Assembly: GCA_003601725.1 (NCBI GenBank)
Contig: PIYJ01000030.1
Span: 1-14,110, forward strand
From: Candidatus Bathyarchaeota archaeon
Lineage (GTDB): Archaea; Thermoproteota; Bathyarchaeia; Bathyarchaeales; DTEX01
Direction: 5' to 3'
Length of the DNA: 14,110 bases
Position numbers and translations under genes: made by a program. Shown piece after piece: positions 1 to 7,137 of the stretch. How positions within the stretch are numbered: the stretch's first letter is position 1; every line of letters starts with the position of its first letter. The notes beneath the pieces were generated by a model. It ran no database searches. It was not told the DNA's origin and was given only the letters and a program-made list of their open reading frames with translations.

Positions 1-854
1 ATCTGAACTCCATGAAAAAGAAGTTCGCCTAGATCCTCAACAACTCTGACGAGCATATCTTTCTCCCCGACTGAGCTTCCACCAGAGAATACGATGAGGT
101 CATGATCCAGATATCGAGTAGCCGCCGATCTTATTTCATCAATAGCATCAGAAACAATGGGGGACCTCGTTACTGAAGCGCCGTTCTCAAGAAGTATCGA
201 GGTAAGCGTATACGAGTTCACATCGTAGACTTGCCCCTCTTTAAGCGGTGAACCTAAATCGCATACCTCAGCTCCTGTCGGAATAACAGCCACACGAGGC
301 TTCTGATAGACAAGCACGTCTTTGTGTCCAAGAGATGCTAAAACCCCGATCTTTGCTGGTGTTAAAAGGGCACCCTCCCTAAGGATTACCTCTCCTTTCT
401 TTATGTCCTCCCCCTTTGCGGCGATGTTTGCCCCCGGATAAACTCCCTTGAATACTGAGACGAAACCGTCTTTTTCTTCAGTGAACTCCATCATTACAAC
501 CGCGTCTGCACCTGGAGGAACCGGACAGCCCGTTGCAATTCTGATGCATTCACCGCTCTTGATCGGCTTATCGGTCGATTCACCGGCATGTAAAACATCT
601 ATGATCCTTAGCTTAACGGGATTAAATTGCGAGGCTTTGAATGTATCTTCAGCTTTAACGGCGTAACCATCCATTGCAGATCTGTCGAAGGGGGGAACAT
701 CCCTCTTTGCTTTTATGTCGCTTGCTAAAACCCTGTTGACTGCTTTTTCTATCGGAATTCTTTCGGTTCTTTCTATAGGTTTCACCGTGCTGAGAATAAT
801 CTTCAGAGCTTTCTCCCGTGAGATGAGAAGCTTAAAGGGAGCCATCTTTTTCAA
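1..854 (-). CDS. moeA: Molybdopterin molybdenumtransferase MoeA, partial (C-terminus beyond left edge)
   Basis: MoeA inserts molybdate (or tungstate) into adenylylated molybdopterin, the last step of molybdenum/tungsten cofactor synthesis, in the cytoplasm. My reading of the minus strand gives about 284 residues that follow the family: an N-terminal helix ending in PIEKAVNRVLA, the conserved block PPFDRSAMDGYAV with its Asp, then IRIATGCPVPPGADAVVMME, then VAVIPTGAEV and SGGSSVGEKDML in the MoCF-binding domain, breaking off just after LGELLFHGVQ. E. coli MoeA is about 411 residues, so roughly the last third is missing only because the window ends. I chose the TTG at 854-852, because a GGAG at 866-863 sits 8 bases before it; the in-frame ATG at 845-843 is the alternative. 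Archaea often carry two MoeA copies, and tungsten use is possible. The identification is firm; the metal is not known. Confidence 0.95.
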   Translation of the reverse strand, partial: MKKMAPFKLLISREKALKIILSTVKPIERTERIPIEKAVNRVLASDIKAKRDVPPFDRSAMDGYAVKAEDTFKASQFNPVKLRIIDVLHAGESTDKPIKSGECIRIATGCPVPPGADAVVMMEFTEEKDGFVSVFKGVYPGANIAAKGEDIKKGEVILREGALLTPAKIGVLASLGHKDVLVYQKPRVAVIPTGAEVCDLGSPLKEGQVYDVNSYTLTSILLENGASVTRSPIVSDAIDEIRSAATRYLDHDLIVFSGGSSVGEKDMLVRVVEDLGELLFHGVQ

Positions 855-1003
855 CGTTCAGTCTCCTTCTTTTCCTTTTCCAATCTGGATATTGATTGTT
901 ACTGAATATGCTGCTCAACCTCAACAAGACGTGATGGAACCTTAAAAAGATTAAGAAAGCCCTTAGAGTTTATTCTCTGTTTCCGTATGTTTTTCAGGCT
1001 TTA

Positions 1004-1479
1004 TCATCCGCCGGGTGCACCGTGAAATGGGACGCTTCGCCACATCATATCGAGCCATTCTTCCGCGGTTATCGTCTCTCCGCGTATAATGACCTTTAAG
1101 ACCTGCTTGGGAAGCTTATGATGTCTCTTCTCATCCGCGAGGATCGTGTTTAAGAGAAGCTTCACTTTTTCATCCGTGATTTGAGGAATCTTTTCGCTTA
1201 TTCGCTTTATGAGGCCCATTTCTATTTTTATATGCTTCTCGATGAGCTCTTTTTGTTTGTCAAGCTCCCGCTGTGAAAGAGCCTTCGAAGTTCTCATCAT
1301 CAATTCGATCACGGAGGAATACATCTGCGCATGCTTCATTGAATCAAAAGATGTTCCTTTAAGAACTTCTTTAACGGCGGGCTTCTCGATTCCGCTGATG
1401 TTTCATCCAGCGACTTCACAATTTGTTTTTCGATCTTAATCTGTTCCTTGAGAAAACTCACTATTTCATCTAAGCTCAA
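1004..1479 (-). pseudogene. Ferritin-like (rubrerythrin-type) four-helix protein, split by a one-base frameshift
   Basis: The frame at 1339-1004 (111 residues from MKHAQMYSS to FHGAPGG) looks like the last three helices of a ferritin-like diiron protein, with a Glu in IEKHIKIEMG and an ExxH in DEKRHH. The preceding frame, from TTG 1479 to the TGA at 1338-1336, encodes the first helix (LDEIVSFLKEQIKIEKQIV). In the downstream frame the bases before the ATG at 1339 also read as good family sequence (NISGIEKPAVKEVL, then GTSFDSMKH), back to a TGA at 1405-1403. Adding one A to the AAA run at 1403-1401 joins both halves into a 158-residue protein with all four helices and the helix-2 D-x-x-H motif intact. 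An AAGG ribosome site precedes the TTG. The break may be a real mutation, a read error or a slippage site. The family includes rubrerythrins and related iron/peroxide proteins; the exact function is unknown. If unbroken it would be cytoplasmic. Confidence 0.75.
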
Positions 1480-1504
1480 AATGCAGACCTTCTAATCTTT
1501 AGTC

Positions 1505-1516
1505 AATTAAAATATG
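1505..1516 (-). promoter_or_regulatory. TATA-like box for the ferritin-like gene
   Basis: The minus strand reads CATATTTTAATT here, centred about 31 bases before the proposed TTG start at 1479. That spacing fits an archaeal TATA box with a very short leader. It is a sequence-only call. Confidence 0.35.
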
Positions 1517-1547
1517 TGATCTTCATTGCGTAAACCTTTTGGCGCCA

Positions 1548-2606
1548 TTAAGCCTTCCGCATAAAGATTGTTGTTTCATATCTATTGTGAGGAAGCCTCT
1601 TAACCTTAAAGTCTCTATATTCAGCTTTAAGAATTTCAAGCGCTTGAGCAACATGTTTTTTTCTGTTTCGCGTCACAAACTTGACGGTCATCACTGCGGA
1701 GGAATTTCTTTTGAGAAATTTCGCCAGATCAACCATTATTCTGGCTGATTCCGCAGGGTCAAGGTTCATGTCATTAACGATCAAGTCGAAATCCCCCATG
1801 TCGCTGGGAATCTCTTCAGCTTTGCATTTCAAATGAACAACGTTCGGAAGCGTCTTTACGGAGGGATCGAGATCCGCAGGGTCAACCGCTACGACATTAT
1901 CAGCTAGGCTTGCGAGAACCCTTGTCCACCCTCCAGGCGCAGCGCCAACATCGAGCACTCTGAAATCTCGTTTAATCTCCAATTTGAAGGCTTTGATTGC
2001 TTCTTTGATCTTATGTTCAGCTCGAGTTAATGGACGTTCGCCTCTTTCGTACTTTTTAAAGATCTTTATCTCCTTCCTCAATATCTCGTCGGCTCTTGAA
2101 ACTCCGATGAAGGCTTGATCTTGAAAGATCTGGACGGTCACAACTTTAAGGGGATTCTTTAGATCCACAACTGCTCCGGACGTCTTTTCAAGTAGGGCTC
2201 CCAACTCTCTTTCAACGTCTTGGCTTGTGAAATTATGCCTTCCCCTTCTTCTGCATCTTACGACGAAGGTTTCCCCTTCCCGTAGCTTATCTAAACTGAG
2301 AACTTCGTCATATATTTGCTTCAAGCTCTCCTTATTCTTCGATATCTTCACTGCCTTTTCAACGGGGAACACTCTGCCGATGTATTTAGTCTCATTCTTC
2401 TTTACTGCGGAGATCAAATCAGCTGAAGGGGGACATTCAACGAGAAGGTTGCCTTTAAAGAACAAGCTGCAAACATCAGCATAGGGAACTAATCTTTGAA
2501 TCTCTCTTTTAGCTTCGACTTCGAAGCCCGCGGAGACTGTTACCAAATACAGTTTCTTACCGGACATCTGATGCAGACAGCCTTTTATAATATCGTTTAA
2601 TTTCAT
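1548..2606 (-). CDS. THUMP-domain FtsJ/RlmM-like RNA 2'-O-methyltransferase
   Basis: A probable SAM-dependent enzyme that methylates a ribose 2'-OH in rRNA or tRNA. Of its 352 residues, roughly 65-172 form a THUMP RNA-binding domain and 195-352 a Rossmann methyltransferase domain. SAM motif I is VLDVGAAPGGWT at 217-228, with the acidic end of the second strand at VAVDPAD (239-245). The FtsJ catalytic tetrad K-D-K-E can be placed at K199, D279 (NDM), K309 (VKF) and E344 (YET), with spacings close to those of E. coli RrmJ. The domain order THUMP then FtsJ is that of bacterial RlmM (Cm2498 in 23S rRNA), but the protein is close only in architecture, so the target is not assigned. The start at 2606 is supported by a TATA-like box about 25 bases upstream, implying a leaderless message; Met14 is an alternative. 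It lies between the ferredoxin and ferritin-like genes on the same strand, with gaps too large for tight coupling. Confidence 0.88.
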   Translation of the reverse strand: MKLNDIIKGCLHQMSGKKLYLVTVSAGFEVEAKREIQRLVPYADVCSLFFKGNLLVECPPSADLISAVKKNETKYIGRVFPVEKAVKISKNKESLKQIYDEVLSLDKLREGETFVVRCRRRGRHNFTSQDVERELGALLEKTSGAVVDLKNPLKVVTVQIFQDQAFIGVSRADEILRKEIKIFKKYERGERPLTRAEHKIKEAIKAFKLEIKRDFRVLDVGAAPGGWTRVLASLADNVVAVDPADLDPSVKTLPNVVHLKCKAEEIPSDMGDFDLIVNDMNLDPAESARIMVDLAKFLKRNSSAVMTVKFVTRNRKKHVAQALEILKAEYRDFKVKRLPHNRYETTIFMRKA

Positions 2607-2625
2607 CTTTGCCGCTTGAAAAGCC

Positions 2626-2636
2626 TTTTTTTATTT
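2626..2636 (-). promoter_or_regulatory. TATA-like box for the THUMP-FtsJ gene
   Basis: The minus strand reads AAATAAAAAAA, centred about 25 bases before the ATG at 2606. No good ribosome site precedes that ATG, which fits leaderless transcription. The T-rich plus strand here could instead be read as an opposite-strand terminator, but no plus-strand gene ends nearby. Confidence 0.35.
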
Positions 2637-2713
2637 GACAGATTATTTTTGATTTAGCTACTTCAAAAAGAAAAGGATGAGATGCTATTTAACACAGGTT
2701 TCCTTTTTGACCA

Positions 2714-3037
2714 TCATGGAGGAGTGATCTTTATCGCTTGAACCGGGCATTGAGTCTCACATGCTAAACATTGTATGCATTCATCCTCTCTGGCTGGGAA
2801 TGCCTTCTTCTCAGATTTCGGATGACCCGGCGTCTCTCGCCATTCATAAAGCTGCACTGGGCATACTTCGATGCATATTCCATGGCCTTCACAGATATCC
2901 CAGTCCACCGCAACGTTAGTTCCACGTATACCAAGCTTTTCCGGAGGGTCTATTGGCCCCCAGATGGCCACGCCTTCCTCCTCCCCCACCTTCTCCCGTT
3001 TATTTTGAAAATCCGGATCTATGGGCAAGAATCTCAC
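2714..3037 (-). CDS. Dicluster ferredoxin of the Sulfolobus 'zinc ferredoxin' family, zinc ligands lost
   Basis: A small cytoplasmic electron carrier of 107 residues, probably serving 2-oxoacid:ferredoxin oxidoreductases or similar. Cluster I has C49-x5-C55-x3-C59-P (CEGHGIC then IEVCP) and cluster II C87-x2-C90-x2-C93-x3-C97-P. It aligns almost without gaps to the Sulfolobus ferredoxin as I remember it: IDPNYRTNR, VYGPVEPP, LGIHGT, and CIADGSC all have counterparts, as does TPGHPxSEKKA. In Sulfolobus a zinc is held by His16, His19, His34 and Asp76. The matching residues here are Glu, Val, Arg and Phe, so the zinc site should be absent. The residue replacing the fourth cluster-I ligand is Asp in Sulfolobus and His52 here. 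The start codon is GTG at 3037-3035, and no strong ribosome site is visible. It is divergent from the methyltransferase gene at 3247. Confidence 0.92.
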   Translation of the reverse strand: MRFLPIDPDFQNKREKVGEEEGVAIWGPIDPPEKLGIRGTNVAVDWDICEGHGICIEVCPVQLYEWRETPGHPKSEKKAFPAREDECIQCLACETQCPVQAIKITPP

Positions 3038-3184
3038 CGTGATTAGAAATTAAACGCACAGAATATTAGCATTTCTATTTTTAGAAAACATCTCCCTTCT
3101 ATGCTTAAGTCCACCCTCTTCGTATCCAGGCTTAATTTCCTTTTTTCTTCTCATTCTTTAACGTATGCCGCGGTGAAATGGAAT

Positions 3185-3199
3185 TTTAGATAAAAATAT
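3185..3199 (+). promoter_or_regulatory. TATA-like region for the O-methyltransferase gene
   Basis: TTTAGATAAAAATAT lies about 50-60 bases before the ATG at 3247, predicting transcription from around 3217-3222 and a short leader. A partial ribosome site GTGAT (3236-3240) follows, 6 bases before the ATG. Confidence 0.35.
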
Positions 3200-3246
3200 G
3201 AGTTAGCTACGAGTTGTTATTCTGAGACAGATGGCGTGATGCTTTA

Positions 3247-3801
3247 ATGTCGGGGATGGCTGAAAAGGTCCTCCGAGAGATCGAGGAATCAGCAAGGAGA
3301 AGATATCTTCCCATCATTGGTCCTCTTAGAGGCGGAGCTTTAGCCAAACTGGTTGCTCAGCTGAAGCCGAAGCGTGTTCTGGAAGTGGGAACTTTGATAG
3401 GTTACTCAACGATCATCATTGGGAAAGAGCTTGAACACGATGCTGAGATCGTCACGATCGAAATCGACAGGGAAGAAGCTGAAGCTGCAAGAAGAAATAT
3501 TGAAAAAGCAAAGATTAAGCCTAAAGTTCAAGTGATCATAGGCGATGCCTCAGATGTTATTCCTACGCTTCAAGGAAGATTCGATCTGGTGTTCCTCGAC
3601 GGGCATAAAAGCGAGTATCTTAAGCACCTAAAGGCGATCGAGAAGAAGCTGCATCAAGGAAGCATGGTGATAGCGGACAATGCTGGTGCTTATGCATATT
3701 TCATGCGGGACTATCTTGATTACGTAAGAAATTCAGGTCATTATGAGAGCCGTTTTATTCAATTAGGCAAAGACGGGCTAGAGGTAAGCATAAGGCTTTA
3801 A
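3247..3801 (+). CDS. Cation-dependent O-methyltransferase family (COG4122-like) SAM methyltransferase
   Basis: A 184-residue class I methyltransferase resembling the catechol-type/caffeoyl-CoA O-methyltransferase family. SAM motif I is VLEVGTLIGYST (44-55), followed by an acidic residue after the second strand (IEIDREEAE, 72-79) and a GDAS motif at 99-102. The divalent-metal ligands of this family appear to be present: D118 in FLDGHK and D144-N145 in IADN. This suggests a metal-assisted transfer of methyl to a vicinal hydroxyl, but archaeal members have mostly unknown substrates. The length is slightly below the usual 200-220 because the N-terminal cap helices are short. The ATG at 3247 has GTGAT 6 bases upstream; ATG 3256 is a second choice. 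It appears to be a single gene, divergent from the ferredoxin and 112 bases before the next gene. Confidence 0.85.
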   Translation: MSGMAEKVLREIEESARRRYLPIIGPLRGGALAKLVAQLKPKRVLEVGTLIGYSTIIIGKELEHDAEIVTIEIDREEAEAARRNIEKAKIKPKVQVIIGDASDVIPTLQGRFDLVFLDGHKSEYLKHLKAIEKKLHQGSMVIADNAGAYAYFMRDYLDYVRNSGHYESRFIQLGKDGLEVSIRL

Positions 3802-3882
3802 GCTAAACTGGAAAGACGGCTTTTTCATCCCTAAGAGTCTCTAATCAAGCAGTCTTTATCTCCTTGCTTTGGCGAGAAAAGA

Positions 3883-3892
3883 GTTAAAAATC
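3883..3892 (+). promoter_or_regulatory. TATA-like box for the URO-D-fold gene
   Basis: GTTAAAAATC is centred about 27 bases before the ATG at 3914, the distance expected for a leaderless archaeal message. GAGGGG (3894-3899) lies 14 bases before the ATG, rather far for a ribosome site. Confidence 0.35.
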
Positions 3893-3913
3893 TGAGGGGA
3901 TAACTAACTTCTC

Positions 3914-5032
3914 ATGAATCTTTTAGAAAGATTATTAGCTGTCTTCTCCGGTGAAAAACCAGATGTTATGCCCTGGTTTGCAGATCTGACTTATTGGTAT
4001 AGGGCGAGACTTTATCACAGTGATCTTCCAACCAAGTATCTAGGCGAAAAGGGACGTATACGGCTCTACAGGGACTTAGGCTGCGGCGCTCATGAGGAGC
4101 TATACAATCTTCCCGGCACAGTAGCTTATTACGGCGTAAAGCATGTCAGGTCAGTCGAAACTCTTAGGGATGGAACAACCATAAGTGAAGAAACATACAA
4201 GACGCCAGTAGGCAGCATAAAAAGCGTCACAAAATTTGTTCCCAAATCGGTCAGCTCAGCTCATATTAAATACGCTGTTGAGAACAGGCGGGATCTACGG
4301 GTTCTTCAGTACATCTATAAGAATCAAGAGTTTAAGCCGGACTATTCGCTTCAATATGATCGCCTAGAAGATTGGGACGGATTGGGATTCGTAAGTTCGT
4401 TACCGCCACGCACGCCTTTTCAAAGATTGATCGTTGTGTGGGCTGGTGTTACAAATACGATAAGGCTGATGATGAGAGAACCAGAGGAACTCGAGGAGAC
4501 GATTCAAGTGATGTCCGAAGCTGACGACCCCATATATGAGGCGATATGCGAGTCTCCCGCGCCCGGCGTATATTTCGGAGAGAACATAACAAGTGACGTC
4601 ATCTCACCGTGGATCTTCAAAAAATATCACGCGCCATACTACAAGATGAGGGCAGAGCAGCTTCACGCCGCGAAGAAGGTTATCTATGTACACATAGACG
4701 GCACGCTTAGAGGAGTTCTCCCGCTTATAGAGGAGACCGGCGTCGATTGCGCGCAGTCTGTAACGCCGGCGCCAGTAGGCGATATTCCAGTGGAACATCT
4801 ACGTGAATTAGCTGGTTCCAAGATTATTCTCTGGGGAGGGTTACCGGGGGTCTATTTCAGCAAGCTATATCCTGAAAGAACCCTTCGAGAAATGGCGATG
4901 AAGGTTATAAGGCATAATCTATCTGGACATAAGTTCATAATAGGTGTGGCGGATCAGGTTCCTCCGGATGGAGATATCGCTCGTGTTAGAATGATAACTG
5001 AAATTGTAGAGAAAGAGGCAAGATACGATTAA
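3914..5032 (+). CDS. Uroporphyrinogen decarboxylase (URO-D) fold protein, cobamide methyltransferase-like
   Basis: A 372-residue protein with the URO-D/methyltransferase TIM-barrel pattern: N-terminal ERLLAVFSGEKPDVMPW, middle FGENITSDVISPWIF (221-235), the strand VIYVHIDGTLRGVLPLIEE (256-274), then GVDCAQ (276-281) and LWGGLPG. In methylcobamide:CoM methyltransferases of this superfamily a zinc is bound by H-x-C plus a later Cys. Here the first pair is H260-x-D262, with C279 nearby, so the metal site would be altered or differently built. True haem-pathway HemE usually has an N-terminal RxPVWxMRQAGR motif, which I do not see. I therefore favour a methyl-transfer or related one-carbon role, such as O-demethylation partners in Bathyarchaeia, over porphyrin synthesis. 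No corrinoid protein or reactivase is adjacent, which limits the inference. It appears to be transcribed alone. Confidence 0.8.
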   Translation: MNLLERLLAVFSGEKPDVMPWFADLTYWYRARLYHSDLPTKYLGEKGRIRLYRDLGCGAHEELYNLPGTVAYYGVKHVRSVETLRDGTTISEETYKTPVGSIKSVTKFVPKSVSSAHIKYAVENRRDLRVLQYIYKNQEFKPDYSLQYDRLEDWDGLGFVSSLPPRTPFQRLIVVWAGVTNTIRLMMREPEELEETIQVMSEADDPIYEAICESPAPGVYFGENITSDVISPWIFKKYHAPYYKMRAEQLHAAKKVIYVHIDGTLRGVLPLIEETGVDCAQSVTPAPVGDIPVEHLRELAGSKIILWGGLPGVYFSKLYPERTLREMAMKVIRHNLSGHKFIIGVADQVPPDGDIARVRMITEIVEKEARYD

Positions 5033-5130
5033 TAACCGTGGAAGCAGGATAAAATGCGGCTTGCTCAGTAATGAAGAGTGTTACAGGATGGGTTTGTGGC
5101 TCTCTTTTACTGAATCTATCGTTGACTTGG

Positions 5131-5155
5131 TTATGGCGTATCTTCCATAATACGC
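5131..5155. repeat. Two overlapping, mutually exclusive short inverted repeats
   Basis: TTATGG (5131-5136) pairs with CCATAA (5145-5150), and GCGTAT (5136-5141) pairs with ATACGC (5150-5155). The two hairpins share end bases and cannot form together. They lie between the URO-D-fold gene and nth, about 100 bases after the former. Arms of six are short, so this may be chance. Confidence 0.3.
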
Positions 5156-5210
5156 TGCTGAAAAGGAAAATTAATACAAATGCTGGGGCAATAATAAGAG
5201 GATAAAGCGA

Positions 5211-5232
5211 TTCACCTCATGATCTGGGTGAA
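5211..5232 (+). promoter_or_regulatory. Inverted repeat overlapping the nth ribosome-binding site
   Basis: TTCACC (5211-5216) is the exact reverse complement of GGTGAA (5227-5232), with a 10-base loop. GGTGA (5227-5231) is also the best ribosome site for the following TTG starts (5236 or 5239), so in RNA the hairpin would hide it. As DNA the palindrome could be an operator. The six-base arms make this tentative. Confidence 0.35.
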
Positions 5233-5235
5233 CGA

Positions 5236-5895
5236 TTGTTGAGTGATGCTCAAGAAGAATTGAAGAAGAGGGTTCTTAAGATCCTTGATCTTCTAGAAAA
5301 GGAACACCCAGACGCTAGGATAGCGTTAAAATTCAGCAACCCATTAGAGCTCCTTGTCGCAACGATTCTTGCCGCTCAGTGCACCGATGAAAGAGTGAAT
5401 CAAGTTACCCGCAGCCTCTTTAAGAAATATCGCTCAGCTGAAGATTACGCAAGGGCGGATTTAGCTACTCTGGAGCATGATATTAAGCCAACCGGCTTTT
5501 ATCGAAAAAAGGCTCAAAGACTGAAGGAAGTCTGTCAAATTTTGGTTGAAAAGTTCAATTCGGAAGTGCCGAGAACAATGGAAGATTTATTGTCGCTTCC
5601 CGGAGTCGCTAGAAAGACAGCTAACATTGTTCTCTCGAATGCGTATGGAGTAAATGAAGGGATAATTGTAGATACCCATGTCCTTAGGCTTGCTAAAAGA
5701 CTGGGATTAACACAAAGCAAGACTCGAGAGAAGATTGAAAGAGACCTCATGGAGATTGTTCCTAGAGAGAAGTGGGGAAGATTCGCTGATCTATTAATAT
5801 TTCATGGAAGACGGGTCTGTAATGCTAGGAAACCTAAATGCGAGATCTGCGTATTAAAAGATCTCTGCCCATCCCGAGCAACCTTCAGCACATAG
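5236..5895 (+). CDS. nth: Endonuclease III (HhH-GPD DNA glycosylase/AP lyase with 4Fe-4S cluster)
   Basis: A base-excision repair enzyme that removes oxidised pyrimidines and cleaves the resulting abasic site by beta-elimination. The 219 residues contain the helix-hairpin-helix LPGVARKTAN (121-130) with catalytic K127, the conserved VDTHVLRLAKRLG with catalytic D146, and a C-terminal iron-sulfur loop C195-x6-C202-x2-C205-x5-C211, exactly the E. coli Nth spacing. The early block LLVATILAAQCTDERVN is the family's substrate-site helix region. Both catalytic residues and all four Cys are present, so it should be active. The start is a TTG at 5236, or more likely the adjacent TTG at 5239, which sits 7 bases after GGTGA. 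The gene stands alone, with 203 bases before it and 255 after. Confidence 0.96.
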   Translation: MLSDAQEELKKRVLKILDLLEKEHPDARIALKFSNPLELLVATILAAQCTDERVNQVTRSLFKKYRSAEDYARADLATLEHDIKPTGFYRKKAQRLKEVCQILVEKFNSEVPRTMEDLLSLPGVARKTANIVLSNAYGVNEGIIVDTHVLRLAKRLGLTQSKTREKIERDLMEIVPREKWGRFADLLIFHGRRVCNARKPKCEICVLKDLCPSRATFST

Positions 5896-6150
5896 CTATC
5901 AAAGTAATACAGTTTTACCGAGTGTTGCTTCTCAGATTCACATTATTGCGATCTGTCCGCTTTGCTCTATTGTATAGCATAGCGATCATAAATGGAAATC
6001 GTCTTAAATTGGAGACTATTTTCTTATCTTCTTTCTAATTCAAGAAGACTGAACGAGACCACTCAACTTTGTGTTTCATCAGATCCTTGCAATCAATCTT
6101 TTATTAAACAGCCATTTCACATATAATGGCAGATTCCATGAGATGTTTGG

Positions 6151-6957
6151 GTGATGTTCTTGACTTTGCAAAGCTCAATCTCCATTAAGGATCTATTCAG
6201 ATTAGACGGAAAGAAAGCGATCGTTACGGGCAGCGGAGGGGGAATCGGAGGAGCCATCGCTGAGGGGTTGGCTGAATTCAACGTTGATACTGCCTTGTTT
6301 GATGTTAACTTTGAAAGCATAACAAGGCTGAAAAAGAAGATTGAAGACGAATTCTCGATTAAAGCCTTAGCGTTTCCCGTTGACGTTTGCGATTCGGAAC
6401 AGGTAAAAATAGCAGTAAAAAGAGTCTTCGACGAGTTCGGACGAATAGATATTCTGGTAAATTGCCACGGTATTGGACAATGGTCCCCAGCGGAGGAAAT
6501 GAGCGAGGAAGATTGGAAGAGAATGCTTGATGTGAATTTGACTGGAGTATTCTTAATGTGTCAAGCTGTAGGACGATTCATGATTAAGCAGAGACACGGA
6601 AAAATAATTAACATATCCTCAATGTCCGGAAGCATCGTGAATAAGCCTCAGCCTCAGGCGCATTATAATGCTTCGAAGGCTGGCGTAATAATGTTGACGA
6701 AGAGCCTTGCTGCTGAATGGGCCAGATACAACATAAACGTCAATAGCATAAGTCCAGGCTATACATTAACCCCCCTCGTTGAGAATCTTCTAAAGCAGCA
6801 GCCTGAATACGCAGATATGTGGAGACCTCTTATTCCTTTGGGTCGATTTGCAAAACCTAGGGATATAGTCGGCGCCGTAATCTTCTTAGCTTCAGATGCA
6901 GCTAATTATGTCACGGGACACAATTTAGCAGTGGACGGCGGATACACGATATGGTAA
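6151..6957 (+). CDS. Short-chain dehydrogenase/reductase, polyol/gluconate 5-dehydrogenase-like
   Basis: A classical SDR oxidoreductase of up to 268 residues. The cofactor motif TGSGGGIG is at 26-33, an acidic D51 at the end of the second strand (ALFDVN) suggests NAD(H) over NADP(H), NCHG is at 104-107, N129 is in DVNLTG, and the catalytic Ser (157 or 159 in ISSMSG), Y172 and K176 (HYNASK) are all present. The stretch SGSIVNKPQPQAHYNASKAG resembles SDRs called gluconate 5-dehydrogenase or sugar/polyol dehydrogenase, so a sugar alcohol or sugar acid is a reasonable but unproven substrate. The C-terminal DGGYTIW is usual. The start is uncertain: GTG 6151 and ATG 6154 are possible, but GGTGAT (6150-6155) would act as a ribosome site for TTG 6160 or 6166. 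It is likely a single gene, with 180 bases before livM. Confidence 0.93.
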   Translation: MMFLTLQSSISIKDLFRLDGKKAIVTGSGGGIGGAIAEGLAEFNVDTALFDVNFESITRLKKKIEDEFSIKALAFPVDVCDSEQVKIAVKRVFDEFGRIDILVNCHGIGQWSPAEEMSEEDWKRMLDVNLTGVFLMCQAVGRFMIKQRHGKIINISSMSGSIVNKPQPQAHYNASKAGVIMLTKSLAAEWARYNINVNSISPGYTLTPLVENLLKQQPEYADMWRPLIPLGRFAKPRDIVGAVIFLASDAANYVTGHNLAVDGGYTIW

Positions 6958-7063
6958 ATCAGCACGATCGGCTATTCAACGTTTTAGACGAAGCCAGCGG
7001 CCTATAATTTTAAGCCGCAACGTTCAAATCTTCTATTTTCTCTTCAGAGACGAGTAGATGAAA

Positions 7064-7075
7064 CATTTATAAACA
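7064..7075 (+). promoter_or_regulatory. TATA box upstream of livM
   Basis: CATTTATAAACA contains the fully palindromic TTTATAAA (7066-7073), a near-ideal archaeal TATA core, preceded by purine-rich GATGAAA as a possible BRE. Transcription would begin near 7095, giving a leader of about 40 bases that carries GAGGG (7125-7129), 8 bases before the livM ATG. Confidence 0.55.
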
Positions 7076-7137
7076 AAGCGCATGCATCTTTTTGATATAC
7101 GCCGCTAGAGACAAATCAAGATAAGAGGGCTCTCATA

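Noticed and set aside
448..945. Plus-strand open frames of 72 and 76 codons
   Set aside because: They lie entirely opposite or mostly within moeA, whose minus-strand translation matches the family motif by motif.
2227..2484. Plus-strand frame of 85 codons
   Set aside because: It is antisense to the THUMP domain and has no domain pattern of its own.
2771..3046. Plus-strand frame of 91 codons opposite the ferredoxin
   Set aside because: The ferredoxin's two Cys motifs and family alignment settle the strand.
5838..6038. Plus-strand frame of 66 codons after nth
   Set aside because: It begins inside nth in another frame and reads as random AT-rich sequence without a ribosome site or recognisable motif.
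5896..6150. Possible RNA gene between nth and the SDR gene
   Set aside because: I found no tRNA-like arms, T-loop consensus or strong hairpin; it looks like ordinary AT-rich spacer.
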